A program made the position numbers and the translations under genes. The notes under the pieces are model-generated. The model worked only from the letters and a program-made list of their open reading frames with translations, had not been told where the DNA came from and made no database searches. DNA of 64,000 nt, taken from the NCBI GenBank assembly GCA_950022655.1, contig OX465587.1, forward strand, positions 31,313,716 through 31,377,715, read 5' to 3'. The DNA is from Alentia gelatinosa (Eukaryota; Annelida; Polychaeta; Phyllodocida; Polynoidae). Of this stretch, positions 31,406 through 43,989 are shown piece after piece. Within the stretch, counting starts at the first letter, position 1. Each line of letters starts with the position of its first letter.

Positions 31406-31629
31406 TATCTCACCCCTGGTACTGTTTCCTCATAGACTTGATATTGAGAATGTGTACTCAACGCCCATGGAGTATTTAGGAATATTGCAGTGATGAAAGA
31501 ACATTTAGGTATTTGGAGATTTTGCTTTTATCAACAATTCATTGTTTTCGAACAAAGATGATTGGCAACTCAATGTACACGTGAAACAAGTCCACTGCCA
31601 ATTAGCTGTCAATGATAGGGATGAGATAA
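31406..31629. mobile_element. MITE with TATCTCACCCC ends, 11 bp after the secreted-protein stop
   Basis: tatctcacccctggta at the left, agggatgagata at the right. Shares catagacttgat, ctcaa(c/t)gcccatgg and agctgtcaatgatagg with the other family members. It probably supplies the start of the 3' UTR. Confidence 0.65.
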
Positions 31630-31639
31630 AATCTGAACC

Positions 31640-32160
31640 GCACTCGTTCCATAGCCACTGAAAATATACCATTCATTTTGGTTTGCAATGTAATCTTACT
31701 CGGCTTTGCCTCACAACCAAAACTCATGGCATATTTTCAGTATCTCTGGATCTCCATGCAGTTTCTTCTTATTACCTCAGAGGATGGAGTGAATGCTCGT
31801 TCAGAGGCTTCTTCCACCGGACTGCCATGTATTCAACTCTGCCGAGCATGTGTACTAAGAAAGAAATTGATGAGTGTTTAGTGTGTGTCCTCGTTCGCCA
31901 TCGAGTTTGGAGTGCGCATTAATATGAACGAGGTGATAGCTGAGTGAATGTTCTGAAGGACTCCAAACGAGATGGCAAATGGGTACTCAGACCAAGCACG
32001 AAAATGTTTCTGATTTTATCTTAGCCTGGAAATATCTATCTGTTAATCACCCGTTGAGAATTAGTTACGATACTGGTAAGCCTGTTGAGAACGATTTCCT
32101 AATGTTAAGCCTATGGACGTTTATTCCAGGCTGAGATAAAAACCCATAAGCCCATTCACC
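31640..32160. mobile_element. Composite MITE cluster including a TTATCTTAGCC copy at 32016-32139
   Basis: 31640-31760 has ccactgaaaatataccatt / aaaactcatggcatattttcagt as paired arms around ctcggctttgcctc. Then comes a gaaattgatgagtgtttag unit (31862), followed by ttatcttagcctggaaatat...ttccaggctgagataa. Confidence 0.6.
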
Positions 32161-33600
32161 AGACTGGCACTTACTGAAAAACAACTCCACTTAACACTGA
32201 AACCTCCACTACACTCTCAATTTAATACTCTCAAAATAACGTACCTAAGCTCAGCAAACCTGCGTTTAAAAAAACGTATTTACTCGGTCACTAGGAAGGG
32301 TCACTGATACGTTCAGAAAACCTATGAACCTTTGATATCTAAAAATGAAAAAAAGAGTTGGTTCAGAAACTGAGTGCAAGATTAAGAAGGAAATTAATGA
32401 GTGTTTGGTCTGTGTCTCCGTTCGCCATCGAATTTGGAGTGCACAGGAATGTAAACGAGGCGATAGCCAAGTTAGTATTCTGAAGCGCTTCAAATGAAAT
32501 AGATAACGGGGACACAGATCAGTTATACAATGAGGCATCACCGAACGACTTCAGTCCTTGAACCTGTCAAGTGCAGCAGAACCAGCACCCTCACCGATAT
32601 TTTGATACCGACGCGCAGTCTATGGCACCACAGACAGACTTTTAGGAGGAGTCAATAAATCTCTGTCGTTTTCGTCGGCCTATGAAAACTGGGTTTATAG
32701 TCTGTGGACGTTTATACCAGGCTAAGATGAATGACACAGTGAGAGGGGACATACCATGTCCGATCTGAGAGACAAACAGGCATGAAACACAGGGATTCAA
32801 CTAGGAACAACCCCTGGGGCAACACAGCACAATCTTGGCACACAGACGACTAAGGCTTCCATTGAGATGTGACAAAAAATCGGAACTTTGAGAAGTTCAG
32901 AGGACCTCCCTGATTTGTGAAGACCGCTGGAGATACTTAACCCTCCCCTTATGATAAGTGTGTGTGTGTATTTTTTTCGTATGCATTAGATATACCTCAT
33001 GTTCTCTTGGAGATTTATTGGTATATCCGTATGCTTCATACTTCATACTAAAAAATTATAACCTTATACCAAGTTACAAGTAGTACCGGAACTCATCTAA
33101 AGCAGCATCTTTGTTACTTAACGTATCGCTATTCCCAGATTTACTTGACTTTTTTGTACTTTCATAGTAACAGAGGGAATATGTCGGGGATATATTGTGG
33201 AATCACACACTCTCCTTTCAGATTTCTCAAGTTTTAGGGTTTCAAGTTAAATACATAATACTTATTTATAAAAATTCGCCTCATACGTCTGTGCGTATTT
33301 TCATCGGAATTTTTTTTTTTTAGGGTTTCAAGTTAAATACATTATGTTAACTACTCGAAATCTCTGCTATGTGTTGTCCGGAGATTACGAGTACCCGTTA
33401 TCTCTGCTTTGTCAATTACACAGTCCCTATAGGTTTAGTTTGGAGACTCCGTATTAGGTGAATCATACACAGTCCCTGTAGGTTTGGTATAGAGACTCCG
33501 TAATCGGTTAGTGATAAATGTGTATCCTGAGGGCACTTTACTGGTCACCTAAAGAACGGCTGCGGAATTCGTGCTGAAATTTAAAGAGAGCTGAACTTTG
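32160..33600. other. Degraded repeats, no gene seen
   Basis: Contains another gaaattaatgagtgtttggt unit (about 32390), a fragment of the 8.2-9.2 kb repeat (32580-32700), and a duplicated ctgtaggtttg...gagactccgta-type segment (33420-33510, twice). No exon-like coding segment found. Confidence 0.4.
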
Positions 33601-35540
33601 TACCAAGTGATTAACAAGAAACAATCTTTTGAATGACCTTTTTTAACATATTACAGTTGGCATTGATTATATAGAACGACCTGACCATGCTGCATAGGTA
33701 TAAAAGGAGATGGCAACTTAGGTCCATACGGAACGAGATGTTTAGCCGAGTTCCATGCAAACCATAAATGTCCATGTATTTTTGTAGTTTGTACATGTTA
33801 TGTTGTTCTATATTCATCATATACCTGAAAAAATGCAGCTTTATTGCACAAAAACATGTTACAACTTTTACGAAAGGGTATTATTGGATTCGATCTAAGA
33901 ACCATGTTTCAGTCGACCTGTATGGAGCAGGGTTCCGTATTTTGCAGTTTATATTATGAAGTATACAATACAAGTAAGTATGCGCCATGGGTATATGATA
34001 AAGATACAGATTCTATCCCATAGCTACTATAACTAGTGTATCAAACATGAAACTTCTTACACGATCCAGGATTCCATCGGGAGAGAGTCTATCCTGGGGC
34101 CAGTTGAAAAATCTATGCTCGTACATGTATAGACCCTTCCCTGTACCTCGTACAAGGTTTTTGTTTAATGATACTTAACTTCGTTCACTAGGACAGTCAT
34201 AGTCGTCCATAAGTGTTAAATAAAGTTGATCCACATCGCCGCTGGGTCTCTTTGGCATACGCCCTCCAGAGGTTACTAAACTCCCCATTATCGCCCAGGG
34301 TAAATACAAGTTCTGCTCGCGACTGACTGGGCACACCACGACTGCATGAACCACAGTTTCCTTATTTATAATTGGAGAAACTATATATAATTTCGGATTT
34401 ATATGTAGAAATAGCCGAAATTTCCATATCTGGCATCAGAATTTCAATTTGAAGATTTCTGAAAACGGTTAAACTGGATAATTGTGGGTTACGGTTCAAG
34501 GGTCTATCACCATACCATGTCGGCAACCAGCGAACACCAGAACTTGTAAACAGGCTGAATTCTGGGATACCTCAATAGGGTCTATATAAAAAAAGCTGTT
34601 CATGTACAAGCCTAGATTACTCAACAGGCCCCAGTTTCACAGGTGCAGGGATGCACTTGTTTCTACGGGATGGCAGACATGAGGCGTAGAAGCACTGTTT
34701 ATACCTAATGACTTTGACAATTTACATTTATTATTATCTATGGACCGAAAATGCACAATTTCTTGTAACGAAATGACTCAGCAATTATAAGTATATTGAC
34801 GCATGTATAGAAACTCCCAAGCCTTTCCTCTGCCTGAGATTACCCTTACTATAAGGAGGATACCATTTAACATGCTTTTTTATACCTGAATTCCATTTTA
34901 TTATGTACAGTAGAGATATTAGTAGAAAATGTACGCTATTTTAGAGTAGAAGCAGTATATAAGTAAAAGATCAAACACATCTTTATATCAAACAATTGAT
35001 TATTTATGCATATATATATATATGGCTTTTTTCAACACGATGGAATAAAATTCAATGCATTTAACAATTAGTTTAAGTGCCTGCATTTCCTAAGACGATA
35101 GAATAATGCTTTCATTTGGTTTCTAGCAAGGACGAAATAAATCACATCTGAGAGTTGTCGAGGAGTGGTGAACTCACATTTAACTTTTACGAAAATAACA
35201 CAATCATTTTTAAAAAGAATTTTTTATTCAAGTTGGAACAGTATACAATCATGATGTTGGTTTAAGAGATACCCAGACTCATCGATATCATTGGAGAGAA
35301 AAAATTCTCATCATGATAAACTTGGTTTCAAAATTTGGTTATTCCTTCATCATTCAAAGTAATACCATATTTGTTATGATTTAGCGACTGATGTTTTTAC
35401 TGAGTAATTTAGTGTCATTCCGCTATGATTAAATGTGTCTGGTACATTTCATGACTTTATCTCTTCCTAAGAACCACAGCACAGAAAAGCAGCAATAAAT
35501 TCTAAGCGAGAAAACATGCGCTGCAGTCACAAAAAGTGGT
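33600..35540. other. AT-rich sequence with an old palindromic MITE, no gene seen
   Basis: tatatagaacgacctgacca (33668) repeats the end of the hairpin at 35815-35967 and marks a degraded copy. A short (AT)n tract lies at about 35010-35023. Stops are frequent on both strands. Confidence 0.35.
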
Positions 35541-35814
35541 GCCATTATGACCTCTCATTACTGCGGTCGCTACGGGAAATGCCTGGAGTTATGGTCCAAC
35601 CAATACATCTCACTGCTTCTACTTTATAACCTCGAAGGCAATTCACGTAAGTATTATGTATGGAAAGTGTTCGTGCCTCTGGTAAGGTAATACAACAAGC
35701 TCGTTTACTGTGTAATCTGCTGGGTAATTCATGTGAATAGTATGTATGGATTGTGGCCATGCCTCTGGTCAGATATGCAGCAAAGACTGAGCCTGCAGCT
35801 TATGTCTATGTAAT

Positions 35815-35967
35815 TATATAGAACGCCCTGACCATGCTGTACAAGTCACAGAACGAGATGCTAATTTACCGTTTATACGGACCGAGGCATTTATGCCGAG
35901 TTCCGTACAAACGGTAAATTAGCATCGAGTTCTGTGACTTGTACTAGCATGGTTGGACGTTATATAT
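35815..35967. mobile_element. 153-bp near-perfect hairpin MITE
   Basis: tatatagaacgccctgacca... pairs with ...ggttggacgttatata, and the stem continues through gtacaagtcacagaac / gttctgtgacttgtac and ctaatttaccgttt / aaacggtaaattag. Partial copies at 33667 and 49380-49420. Confidence 0.8.
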
Positions 35968-36959
35968 TTACTATATACCCGAAATTAAAAGAAAAATTAA
36001 TTTCATTTTTCTCAACAACCAAAATTTTAATAAAGATGTATGGCAAGGTGGTCCGTATTTTAGTGTACGGACCGGCGGTCCGTACAGTATTTTTACGTCA
36101 TATGCCAAAACGGTGCGTATTTACGGTATGTACGGCATGGGTATATAGTAAAGAGTTGAACTAGGAACAAAGGGTTTGTTCATCACTGATGAATGAGCGT
36201 GGAATTATTAAAGAAATCAAAAGGTTTGGCAGACAGAAAGAAACCCTCAAAATAAATAAAGCAAATACTGATGAGAAGGAACAATGGTCATTTAAGGTCA
36301 GCATGCTTATCATGCTATTTATGTGGAATGCAGATGAATTTTGAAGGCGAACTAGGTGTCGATTCTGGTCCAACAGACACAGACAGCATACACCATTGCG
36401 CTTACATCAATAAACTATGAAACTTGTGTTTCTCAATATATTAATTTCTTAACATAAACCCTGATACTTTAGGACCTTTAGAACGACAATTAAGTAAGTC
36501 AGATATTGTAAGTACGGCAAATATAATGGTACATATTTTCTCCAGAACGGAGCAAACACCCCAATAATTCTTAAAATGAATCAAATCAGAAACAAGCGGT
36601 CATGAAGATAATTGTTTAAAGCAGCTAAGTGACTATGTCACTGTTCAAAGTGCCGCGATAAAAACTGAGTGAAAAAATATGCAGACCTAGTTGAGAACAT
36701 TCAGTGTTTGTTTAGGTCTAGTGGACACAATCAGTAGACAGGCTCAGTAAGGTTGATCTTTTGTTCCATATAAAAATTTTGTTTAATGAACAAGGAAGTA
36801 TCTCAAGACATCTGCTTGTAATATGGGATTATTCAGAAGGATTCTCCCCTATTATTTGGAATGTATCATAAGTAATCAAGTCATATCTTATGGGACAAAA
36901 CACCTCGAACGGACATCCCTATGGGCTCAGTCATCATATTCACAGTAATTCACAGATTT

Positions 36960-37760
36960 GTTTATGTTACTTAATACATATCAAAGAAAAATAGTGGGCT
37001 TAGGATGGATCCTTGTGGCACACCACATTTGATTGGTTGTGTGTCCGAAGTGTGACCATTTGATATTGCTCTTTGATGTCTATTGCTCAAATAGATTTCT
37101 GACCATTTTATAAGTTGATTGCAAATTACAACTTTATAGATTTTATGTAGGAGACTTTTGTGGTTCCCAATATTCATATTGCATAAACATTCTTCAGTTA
37201 AGTCAGCACATGTCATCATTATGGAGTGGTCAACTTTCAACCCTCCCTGGCCTTCCTGCAGTAAATCAAAGCCTTCTAGAAAATCTTTCATTCTTGTGTG
37301 TACTATCTTTTCGAGCAGTTTAGCAGGTAGGGGCAATAGTGATGCAGACCTAAGATTTTTAATTCCCCCTTTAAAATTATTTTTCTTTAGAGGAATTACA
37401 TTTGCTATTTTCTATGTTTGCATGTATTTTCCTGTGTAAAAGTTTGAAAATTATAAAGCAGTTGAAGTATCCTTTAGTATTTTTCCAAGATGGATGCTCG
37501 GCCGCTAATGATTTCTGGGTATTTATTGCTTTTACAACCATGATCACATGATCTAACTGTATTTCGGTGTCATACATTTCTGTTTTTGTTTCTACAGTAT
37601 CGTCAACCCATTCTGACTCATTAATGGCTGTTAGTCTTTCCCCAACTTTAGAGAAATACGTGTTTGTCCGGATGTAGCAGATTTATTGTTTCAGTTTTTG
37701 ATCTTTCAGGGATTTCTTTTGCATTGCATACCAAATCCTTTTGCTGTCTTTAGTTGTGGC
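36960..37760 (-). pseudogene. LINE reverse-transcriptase fragment, minus strand
   Basis: The minus-strand frame 36971-37336 begins with the LLEKIVHTRM motif and HSIMMTC of RT blocks 3-4 and ends with CGVPQGSILSPLFFFDMY (RT block with PQGS). Upstream, in other frames, 37377-37600 continues the N-terminal RT side (HVIMVVKAINTQKSLA). The YxDD block would be further left and is missing, so it is a truncated, frameshifted copy. Confidence 0.75.
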
Positions 37761-37774
37761 TTTTTTTCACTTGT

Positions 37775-37960
37775 CTCCAAGCATTATTCTATTTAGTATT
37801 GCCATTAGTTTTTTACTATTGCCATTGTTTTATTTAGTATTGCCATTAGCTTTTCAGTGTTGCCATTAATTCATTTAGTATTTCCATTATTATATTTAGT
37901 ATTGCTATTAGCTTTATGGTATTTCCATTAGTTTATTCAGTATTGCCATTCAGTTTAAAC
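37775..37960 (+). repeat. About 30-bp tandem repeat, tttagtattgccattag
   Basis: Six or so diverged units of agtattgccattagttttt. Low complexity. Confidence 0.7.
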
Positions 37961-38040
37961 TAATGTTAATAAGCTATTGGTTTGGGAGGGGGTGAGAAGA
38001 GAGTACCTGTCCAATCATTCATATCTCAATTGCTAAACAA

Positions 38041-39055
38041 ATGATCTTGCCCTGTCTGGAATATGTTGACTATGTGTACTATCTAGAGGTACAAGCAGAC
38101 AGAAACAAACTTCAAATAAGTCTAAATGATAGCCTAAGAACTGCCCTCGACATACGTAGATGGGAACATAAAAATAGAGATGGCATGTATCAAGAGTGTA
38201 AGATAAGAACCTTAAAATATCGAAGAGCTCTCCATCTATTAATGATTATTTATTGGTGGCAACACGATAAAAACAACATAGTGGAAAATGGACTTGAAAG
38301 AACAAGAATGAACTCCAAGATAATACTCAAAACTAAGAGACCCCGAACTGAAAGGTACAGGTGCAGCCCACTTTATAGAGGTATGCTCTTATGGAACACG
38401 TTACCACCAGAGATACAAAAGTCAATAAACAGCTCAAAGTTTAAACTTAGTGTTAAACACCACTTATTGAAGGAAGAGGTCATAAATAAAATACCATCGT
38501 AGACCAATGAAGATTATGAGTCAAAAGACCATGTCTAAATCAATGTGAGTCATAAGACCACAAGCATGTATTTATGTATCTTCAAAACTTCTCAGATCCA
38601 GCTGTATAATGCTGAGAATGACTTAGGAATATAAGTGAATTTAGCAATGATGAATTTGCAATAACATGTGGGTGTGTATTGTATTGTTTATGTTGTATTG
38701 TCTTTGTTTACATGTCTATGTTGACTGCTCCTGTCAATTTGCCCAAACAAATGATGTATAAACTGATAGAACTTAATACTGCAGTAAAGTATTTATATAA
38801 TTGACAAACTTAAGGTACACCACACAAAGACCTTTAATAATACTTTGCCATACAGTCAAAAGACCTATGTATTCATTATCTGTATTTGGACAATCACTGC
38901 ACAGTATTATAGCTAAATGTGATAATTTGAGGACAGTTGTGGTCCCTTGTTCTTTTGTTCACCTGTTGGACTGGTCCATGGAAGAGCGTCCTTTATTGGA
39001 TGAATGTGCTTACTCCGCTATATTTCTGAATAAAAAAAGAAAAAATTCAAAAAAT
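38041..39055 (+). pseudogene. LINE 3' end, C-terminal RT tail, same family as 10.7 and 49.6 kb
   Basis: Frame 38041-38502 encodes the post-RT tail: LNDSLRTALDIRRWE, KIRTLKYRRALHLL, ERYRCSPLYRGMLLWNTLPP and a FKLSVKHHL end. It ends with an A-rich tail (ctgaataaaaaaagaaaaaa) at about 39027-39047. 5' truncated; RT catalytic blocks absent. Confidence 0.75.
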
Positions 39056-40049
39056 ATGGACATGGAGCCAGTCTAAGTCAGCTTTTGCTCCTTTTTGTGT
39101 GGGTGGTCACGTGACCAGGCAGGCCTACAGGGAATTACATTCACATCTACATCTTATTCATCCCCATTTACATTCATACCCCATAGGTGTCCACGAATAC
39201 CATAGCTTTGATCTAGATCTGCTGCTTTGGAATGTTTGTCTTGTGGCACTTTTCATAAGTATGAATATTCACAGATATTCAGAACATTTATCATGTTTTG
39301 TCATGGATATAAAGATGTTAATTGACTTTTTTCATTTCTATATTGGGTATTGTACTTTCATAATATATAAGTGGTGTTAATTCGTTTATTCAAAGTAACC
39401 CAATAAAGGGGCATACATGTACCTCAATTGCACGCAGTTGGTTTTCATGGCATTGCATTACGACTTGGAGCAAATCAATGATATTTCAAATACCAAGTCT
39501 ATTTTCAAATGTCATCTGAAATGTCATCTCTTTCCAGATCCTGATTTCAAAAAAAATGTACCTAGTACTAAATTGAACTACGTCCGGATGTTGGGGTCAT
39601 CAGGTTATGCCCAGCAAGCATGTGCATGTTGAGTTTCCAACAGGCAAGCCAGCCTGGCAAGAAGTCACACCAACTGGTGATTCTTAAACAATTTTAGGAT
39701 CTCTTAAATAAACCGATAATGTGGATTTCTTGTCATTTGAGAATCTAACTTTGTCGTGAGTTAACTTCTAAGATTTCCTGTACACATCTATCAGCATGGC
39801 AGTGAAAATGTAGGTTTTATAGGTTCCTTTGAAGAAAAAAATTAAGGCTCAAGAATTGAAATATAGGTTTTTAAAGGTTCACTGGGAGGCCTGCTCCTTT
39901 GATTGTTAAGGTAGTTTAACGTCCAATATATTCTTTTACTCACTTTGGGTTTGATCGAATCTAGAATATGAACTTATAGAAATCTCGCCCACTACACATT
40001 TACCGAGGTGAGAGTTCTTCTACTTCCCACACTACATAAACATGGCATG
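39056..40049. other. Repeat fragments, no gene seen
   Basis: cccaataaaggggca ... cctcaattgc ... cagttggttttcatgg at about 39399-39450 repeats 10481-10530, so both belong to one unnamed repeat. gtagtttaacgtccaatata at about 39910 resembles a SINE tail also seen at about 60977. No coding exon seen. Confidence 0.4.
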
Positions 40050-40240
40050 AGAAGGATTGGCCTTTGATATAGCAGTAAATCTACCACTGCTGGGGGTGAA
40101 GGAGAAAAGTGGCTGCATTGGGATTCAAACCAACAACCTTGGGATAACAGGTCCAGTGCCTTTACACAAATCCCATGCTACACCTTCAACTTGTCCATAC
40201 CCACTATTCCTCCCGTTTAATTTTTGCTACCATAGGATCG
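40050..40240 (-). mobile_element. Probable tRNA-derived SINE head, minus strand
   Basis: On the minus strand, a GGTTTGAATCC B-box-like element (complement of 40121-40131) lies about 35 bp after GGCACTGGACCTG, an A-box-like stretch. Diverged; no clear A-tail. Confidence 0.4.
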
Positions 40241-40649
40241 TTGAGCAAATACTGACAACAGACGAACTCAGGTTTAGGTATGTCTATGTACATTTATTCA
40301 AGTACTTGGATACAAAGATGTACAAAACCGGTTGCATTGATGGCACAAACTTATAATTCAAACATTTGCCACAGTAATATATATCATGGACGAGATTTTC
40401 CTTCTTCAAGAGGTTTACATCACATTCCCACAGCGAGACTTCTCATTTCTACTCTCGGTAAATAAAAAGAGTTCAATAATTTCAAATATACACTGATTTG
40501 ATGAGGTTAATTTGTCCCAATTAAGAGGATCTCATAAATTGGTCTGTATCACAATGGGCAAACCATACAAGATATAACTACATGATGCTAGATTAATGTC
40601 CTACATGTGCGTCTTTGATATGTGACACACCAGTGATTGCCTTAAGGGC

Positions 40650-41850
40650 CTGTTCCACCAAGACGGCGGCTATACGGCGCTCTCACTCACAAGGTAAGAT
40701 GGCAGCCATACAACAATGTCACTGACAAGCTCACATTACGGCCATACAGCGCTCTGACGGAGGAGCTAACGCTGGCGCTCTAACTAATGAGCCAACATGG
40801 CGGCCTTGCTAGCTAACTAGCTAACACAACGGCCTTAAAGTGCTCTTAATGATGAGCTACAACGGCACTCTCAGTGAGGAGCTAACATGGCCGCCATGTG
40901 GTGCTCTAATTGACAAACTAACATGGCAGCTGTATGACACACTCTTCTTATGGAGATCCTGCGCTCTACTTCCTGCGGCCGCTTGTATCTCTGCCCGAAA
41001 CTGCATGTTTGTGCCCAAATCTGGACCCTATGCCAGTTTTTGAAATATTCTAAATTCTTAAGGCTTTGGGAGTATTCTCTGTTTTACTTGTAAATGAAGA
41101 TGAAAATATTTATATGGTGAATATAATACTCTCTTTTCTGTTATTATTTATGTGAAACCAGACAGTCTCTACAATCACTTTCTACAGTGGAAAGCACCTC
41201 ATGTGTTGCAGGGTTTTGTTTTGTCAACAATGCAATGTGCTCCTCTGAAGGAGCAGTCTAATCAACTGTGAAATCCCATTATAAAATGGTTTAAGTCTGA
41301 AAAAGAAAAAGCTGGATTGCCCACGAAGCTCCTTTAACAATTCCCATATTTCCATACTCATGATATGTAAGTTGATTGACTTGTTTTGAATCTGAAATGT
41401 TTGCTGGTCTCCCCTGTGATTTACTGGATACCCAGGGAACCAGCTTTGGGTTGGGGCAGAGATTAAGCCAGCGCTAGCACCGTGAAAGATCTGGGAGGAG
41501 AGTGTGTATGGCACACACACTCACAAGCTGACATGGCGGTCATGTGGTGCTCACACTGAAGAGCTGACATGGCGGCTGTGTGGCACTCTCACTGTCGAGC
41601 TAAGACGGCGGTGTGTATGGCGCTCACACTCACAAGCTGACATGACGGTCATGTGGTGCTCACACTGAAGAGCTGACATGGCGGCTGTGTGGCACTCTCA
41701 CTGTCGAGCTAAGACGGCGGTGTGTATGGCGCTCACACTCACAAGCTGACATGGCGGTCATGTGGTGCTTACCCTGAAGAGCTGACATGGCGGCTGTGTG
41801 GCACTCTCACTGACGAGCTAAGACGGCGGTCGTACAGTGCTCTCATGATG
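40650..41850 (+). repeat. ATGGCGGC-bearing minisatellite, split by a hAT-type element
   Basis: Units of about 35-115 bp such as gagctgacatggcggctgtg, tggcactctcactgtcgagc, taagacggcggtgtgtatgg. The 115-bp higher-order form repeats at about 41515, 41632 and 41748. Before the insert (40660-40935) the units are older and more diverged. The frame-like openings are repeat translations. Confidence 0.8.
40939..41504. mobile_element. hAT-type non-autonomous element, 566 bp, 8-bp TSD
   Basis: Ends acactcttcttatggagatc and gatctgggaggagagtg match the 64-bp element at 30073-30136. It is flanked by TGTATGAC (40931-40938) and TGTATGGC (41505-41512), an 8-bp duplication with one mismatch. The interior has no transposase. 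Confidence 0.7.
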
Positions 41851-42399
41851 TCAATGGCAGTCAGGTGTTTACAGAAATTGGTGTGGTGGAACAGTACACA
41901 CACAACGGCTGATTGCATGGTACCTGCTAAAACCTAACCAAATAGCTTTTGTCTGGAGCCTGCAAACTTCGCCTGTTGATCTTTTACCCCAGGGACCTGT
42001 GGGTTTGTACACTATACATATGTTTGGCAGATGCACGATGGCATCAAATTCATGTCACCCTAGTGGAGCACATGCTTTACTAGGAGTTAAACCCCATCCA
42101 CACCAAAAAGGTGAATTCATACTGGTATATCAGAAGAGCCCATGTTGTGCTAAAATCCATTACATACTAACTCAGCAGTTCTGTGAATCACACACATATT
42201 TGTTAAAAACTATCATGTGTAAAATGGCATAGCAAATACAATGTAAAGATTATATCTTTTCACCCTTATAAAACTGCATGCAAATATACCTACATCAGTG
42301 ATATATATATACGCCTTTTCCTGTGAAAGACAAACTGGGATTTGGGTTTCGTTGTGTATATTGGTCATCAGGGGTCACATTAAGGTCTAAAAACCCTGG

Positions 42400-42806
42400 T
42401 AAAGCCCATTACACATCTACCGATTTAGGTTTGAACGATTAGCTCCCAAATCGTATAGGAGTCGATGAACTTGTCCCAGGCGAATTACATAACCCCTCGG
42501 CCCTAGTCGGCCACCCAATCAAGGGCCATTTTCCAAAGTTCCGTTGTTGGCGACTGGATTTATTAACATGCTGATAAACTTTTGGCGACCGATTTAGGAA
42601 CATCGAAACATAACTTATTGGTGACAAAAGAACATCTCAAGGGTGCGGGGTTCACTCATCGTTGGCTGACCCATTGCCTAGCTGTTCTACATCTACCAAC
42701 TAGGGCCGGCTCCGTTTGGATGCCTCGCCTGAGACAAACTACCGCTCCTTTGTTGCTGACAAAGGTACATGAATGTTCCGAAATCGGTAGATGTGTATTG
42801 GGCTTA
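42400..42806. mobile_element. TIR element with AAGCCCATTACACATCTACC ends
   Basis: The left aagcccattacacatctacc...gattt and the right aaatcggtagatgtg...gggctt match over about 25 bp with one or two differences. The interior repeats gaccgatttaggaacat / ttccgaaatcgg. No coding capacity. Confidence 0.7.
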
Positions 42807-43559
42807 AGCTTGTAATAAGGGGTAAACAGTGATCCTGTTGGACCTGGAATACCCTTACAGCAGTGCACTTAGAGGTGGGTCTTCATGCTCAAGGCCAATG
42901 CAGGTGCTAAGATCTCTTCATGAGGATTTCATCGTGGGTAAATTTAAGGAGACAGCAAATGGTACAACATAATCGATGAATGGAATAATTTTATCGAAGA
43001 TAAGAAATCAATCAGAACCTCATGAAATCTAATTTACACTTCACCTTTTGTGATTAATGAGAGACAAAGGAGAGACAAATCTGTAGCTAATTCGCATGCA
43101 CATTCAATTCAGTTTCGACTACATAAAATCATGTTATTTTTTAAAAGTACACATTTTTTTCAATTATTATTTGTAGCATTTTTCACATGTCCAATTAAAA
43201 TCTATTGTACACAAAATTGGCGACGTTTTCATGGCTGTTGACTTCACTTACCGGAAGTAGTACATTGGCTGGGTGTGAACTCCTCCTTTGATTCAATAAT
43301 TAAAATGTTAAAATCCCATACTGGCTGGATCCCTGTACATACATAACGCACAAATTTAAGTTTCCACTGTTTGACATGGACATACATTTTCCTCAGATCA
43401 GAGTTCATATTTCTGATAAATACAAAGTCCTAGATTATAATACAATATGATACAAAAATACACGTTGCGTTTGCGTTTGCCTACTGTTTGTAGCACGACC
43501 TCGTAGCCTTGTGAAAGAGATTCTCAGAGACAGCAAATCACAATTCCACATCACTAAAA

Positions 43560-43985
43560 TCATCATCCACCTAATACAAAGTGTCCATAGAAAACACACA
43601 GGGAGTGTGCATTACCATACCCGGAGCATACAGATATATCCATCTAATACAAAGTGTCCATAGTAAACACATAGGGAGTGTGTATTACCATACCCGGAGC
43701 ATACAGATATGTTGTATGCTCCGGGTACCAATAAAAGGGCATACTGGAAAATGGTGGTTACTGAAAAATAGTGCGTACCTAAAATGCACTTATCCCAGCA
43801 CGCCATCTATCCGGGAAAGATGGATAATAAATACAATATAAACTGGTTTTAGATTTGTTTGTATGCTCCTCGGATGTATGCTCTACACATTATCCTCACA
43901 TGCGCTCGGATATTACTATGTGTATACTCCTCGGAGCATACGGCCGCTTGTATCTTCAACCGATCAATATTGTGTATATATTCTC
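43560..43985. mobile_element. Rearranged copy of the 9.5-10.2 kb foldback family
   Basis: ccacctaatacaaagtgtcc at 43567 and catctaatacaaagtgtcc at 43641 form a 74-bp tandem pair; each continues to cataccc/ggagcatacagata. The right part (actggttttagat...gcggccgcttgtatct) is the terminal hairpin of the family. It ends near atattgtgtatata. Confidence 0.6.
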
Positions 43986-43989
43986 TGTA

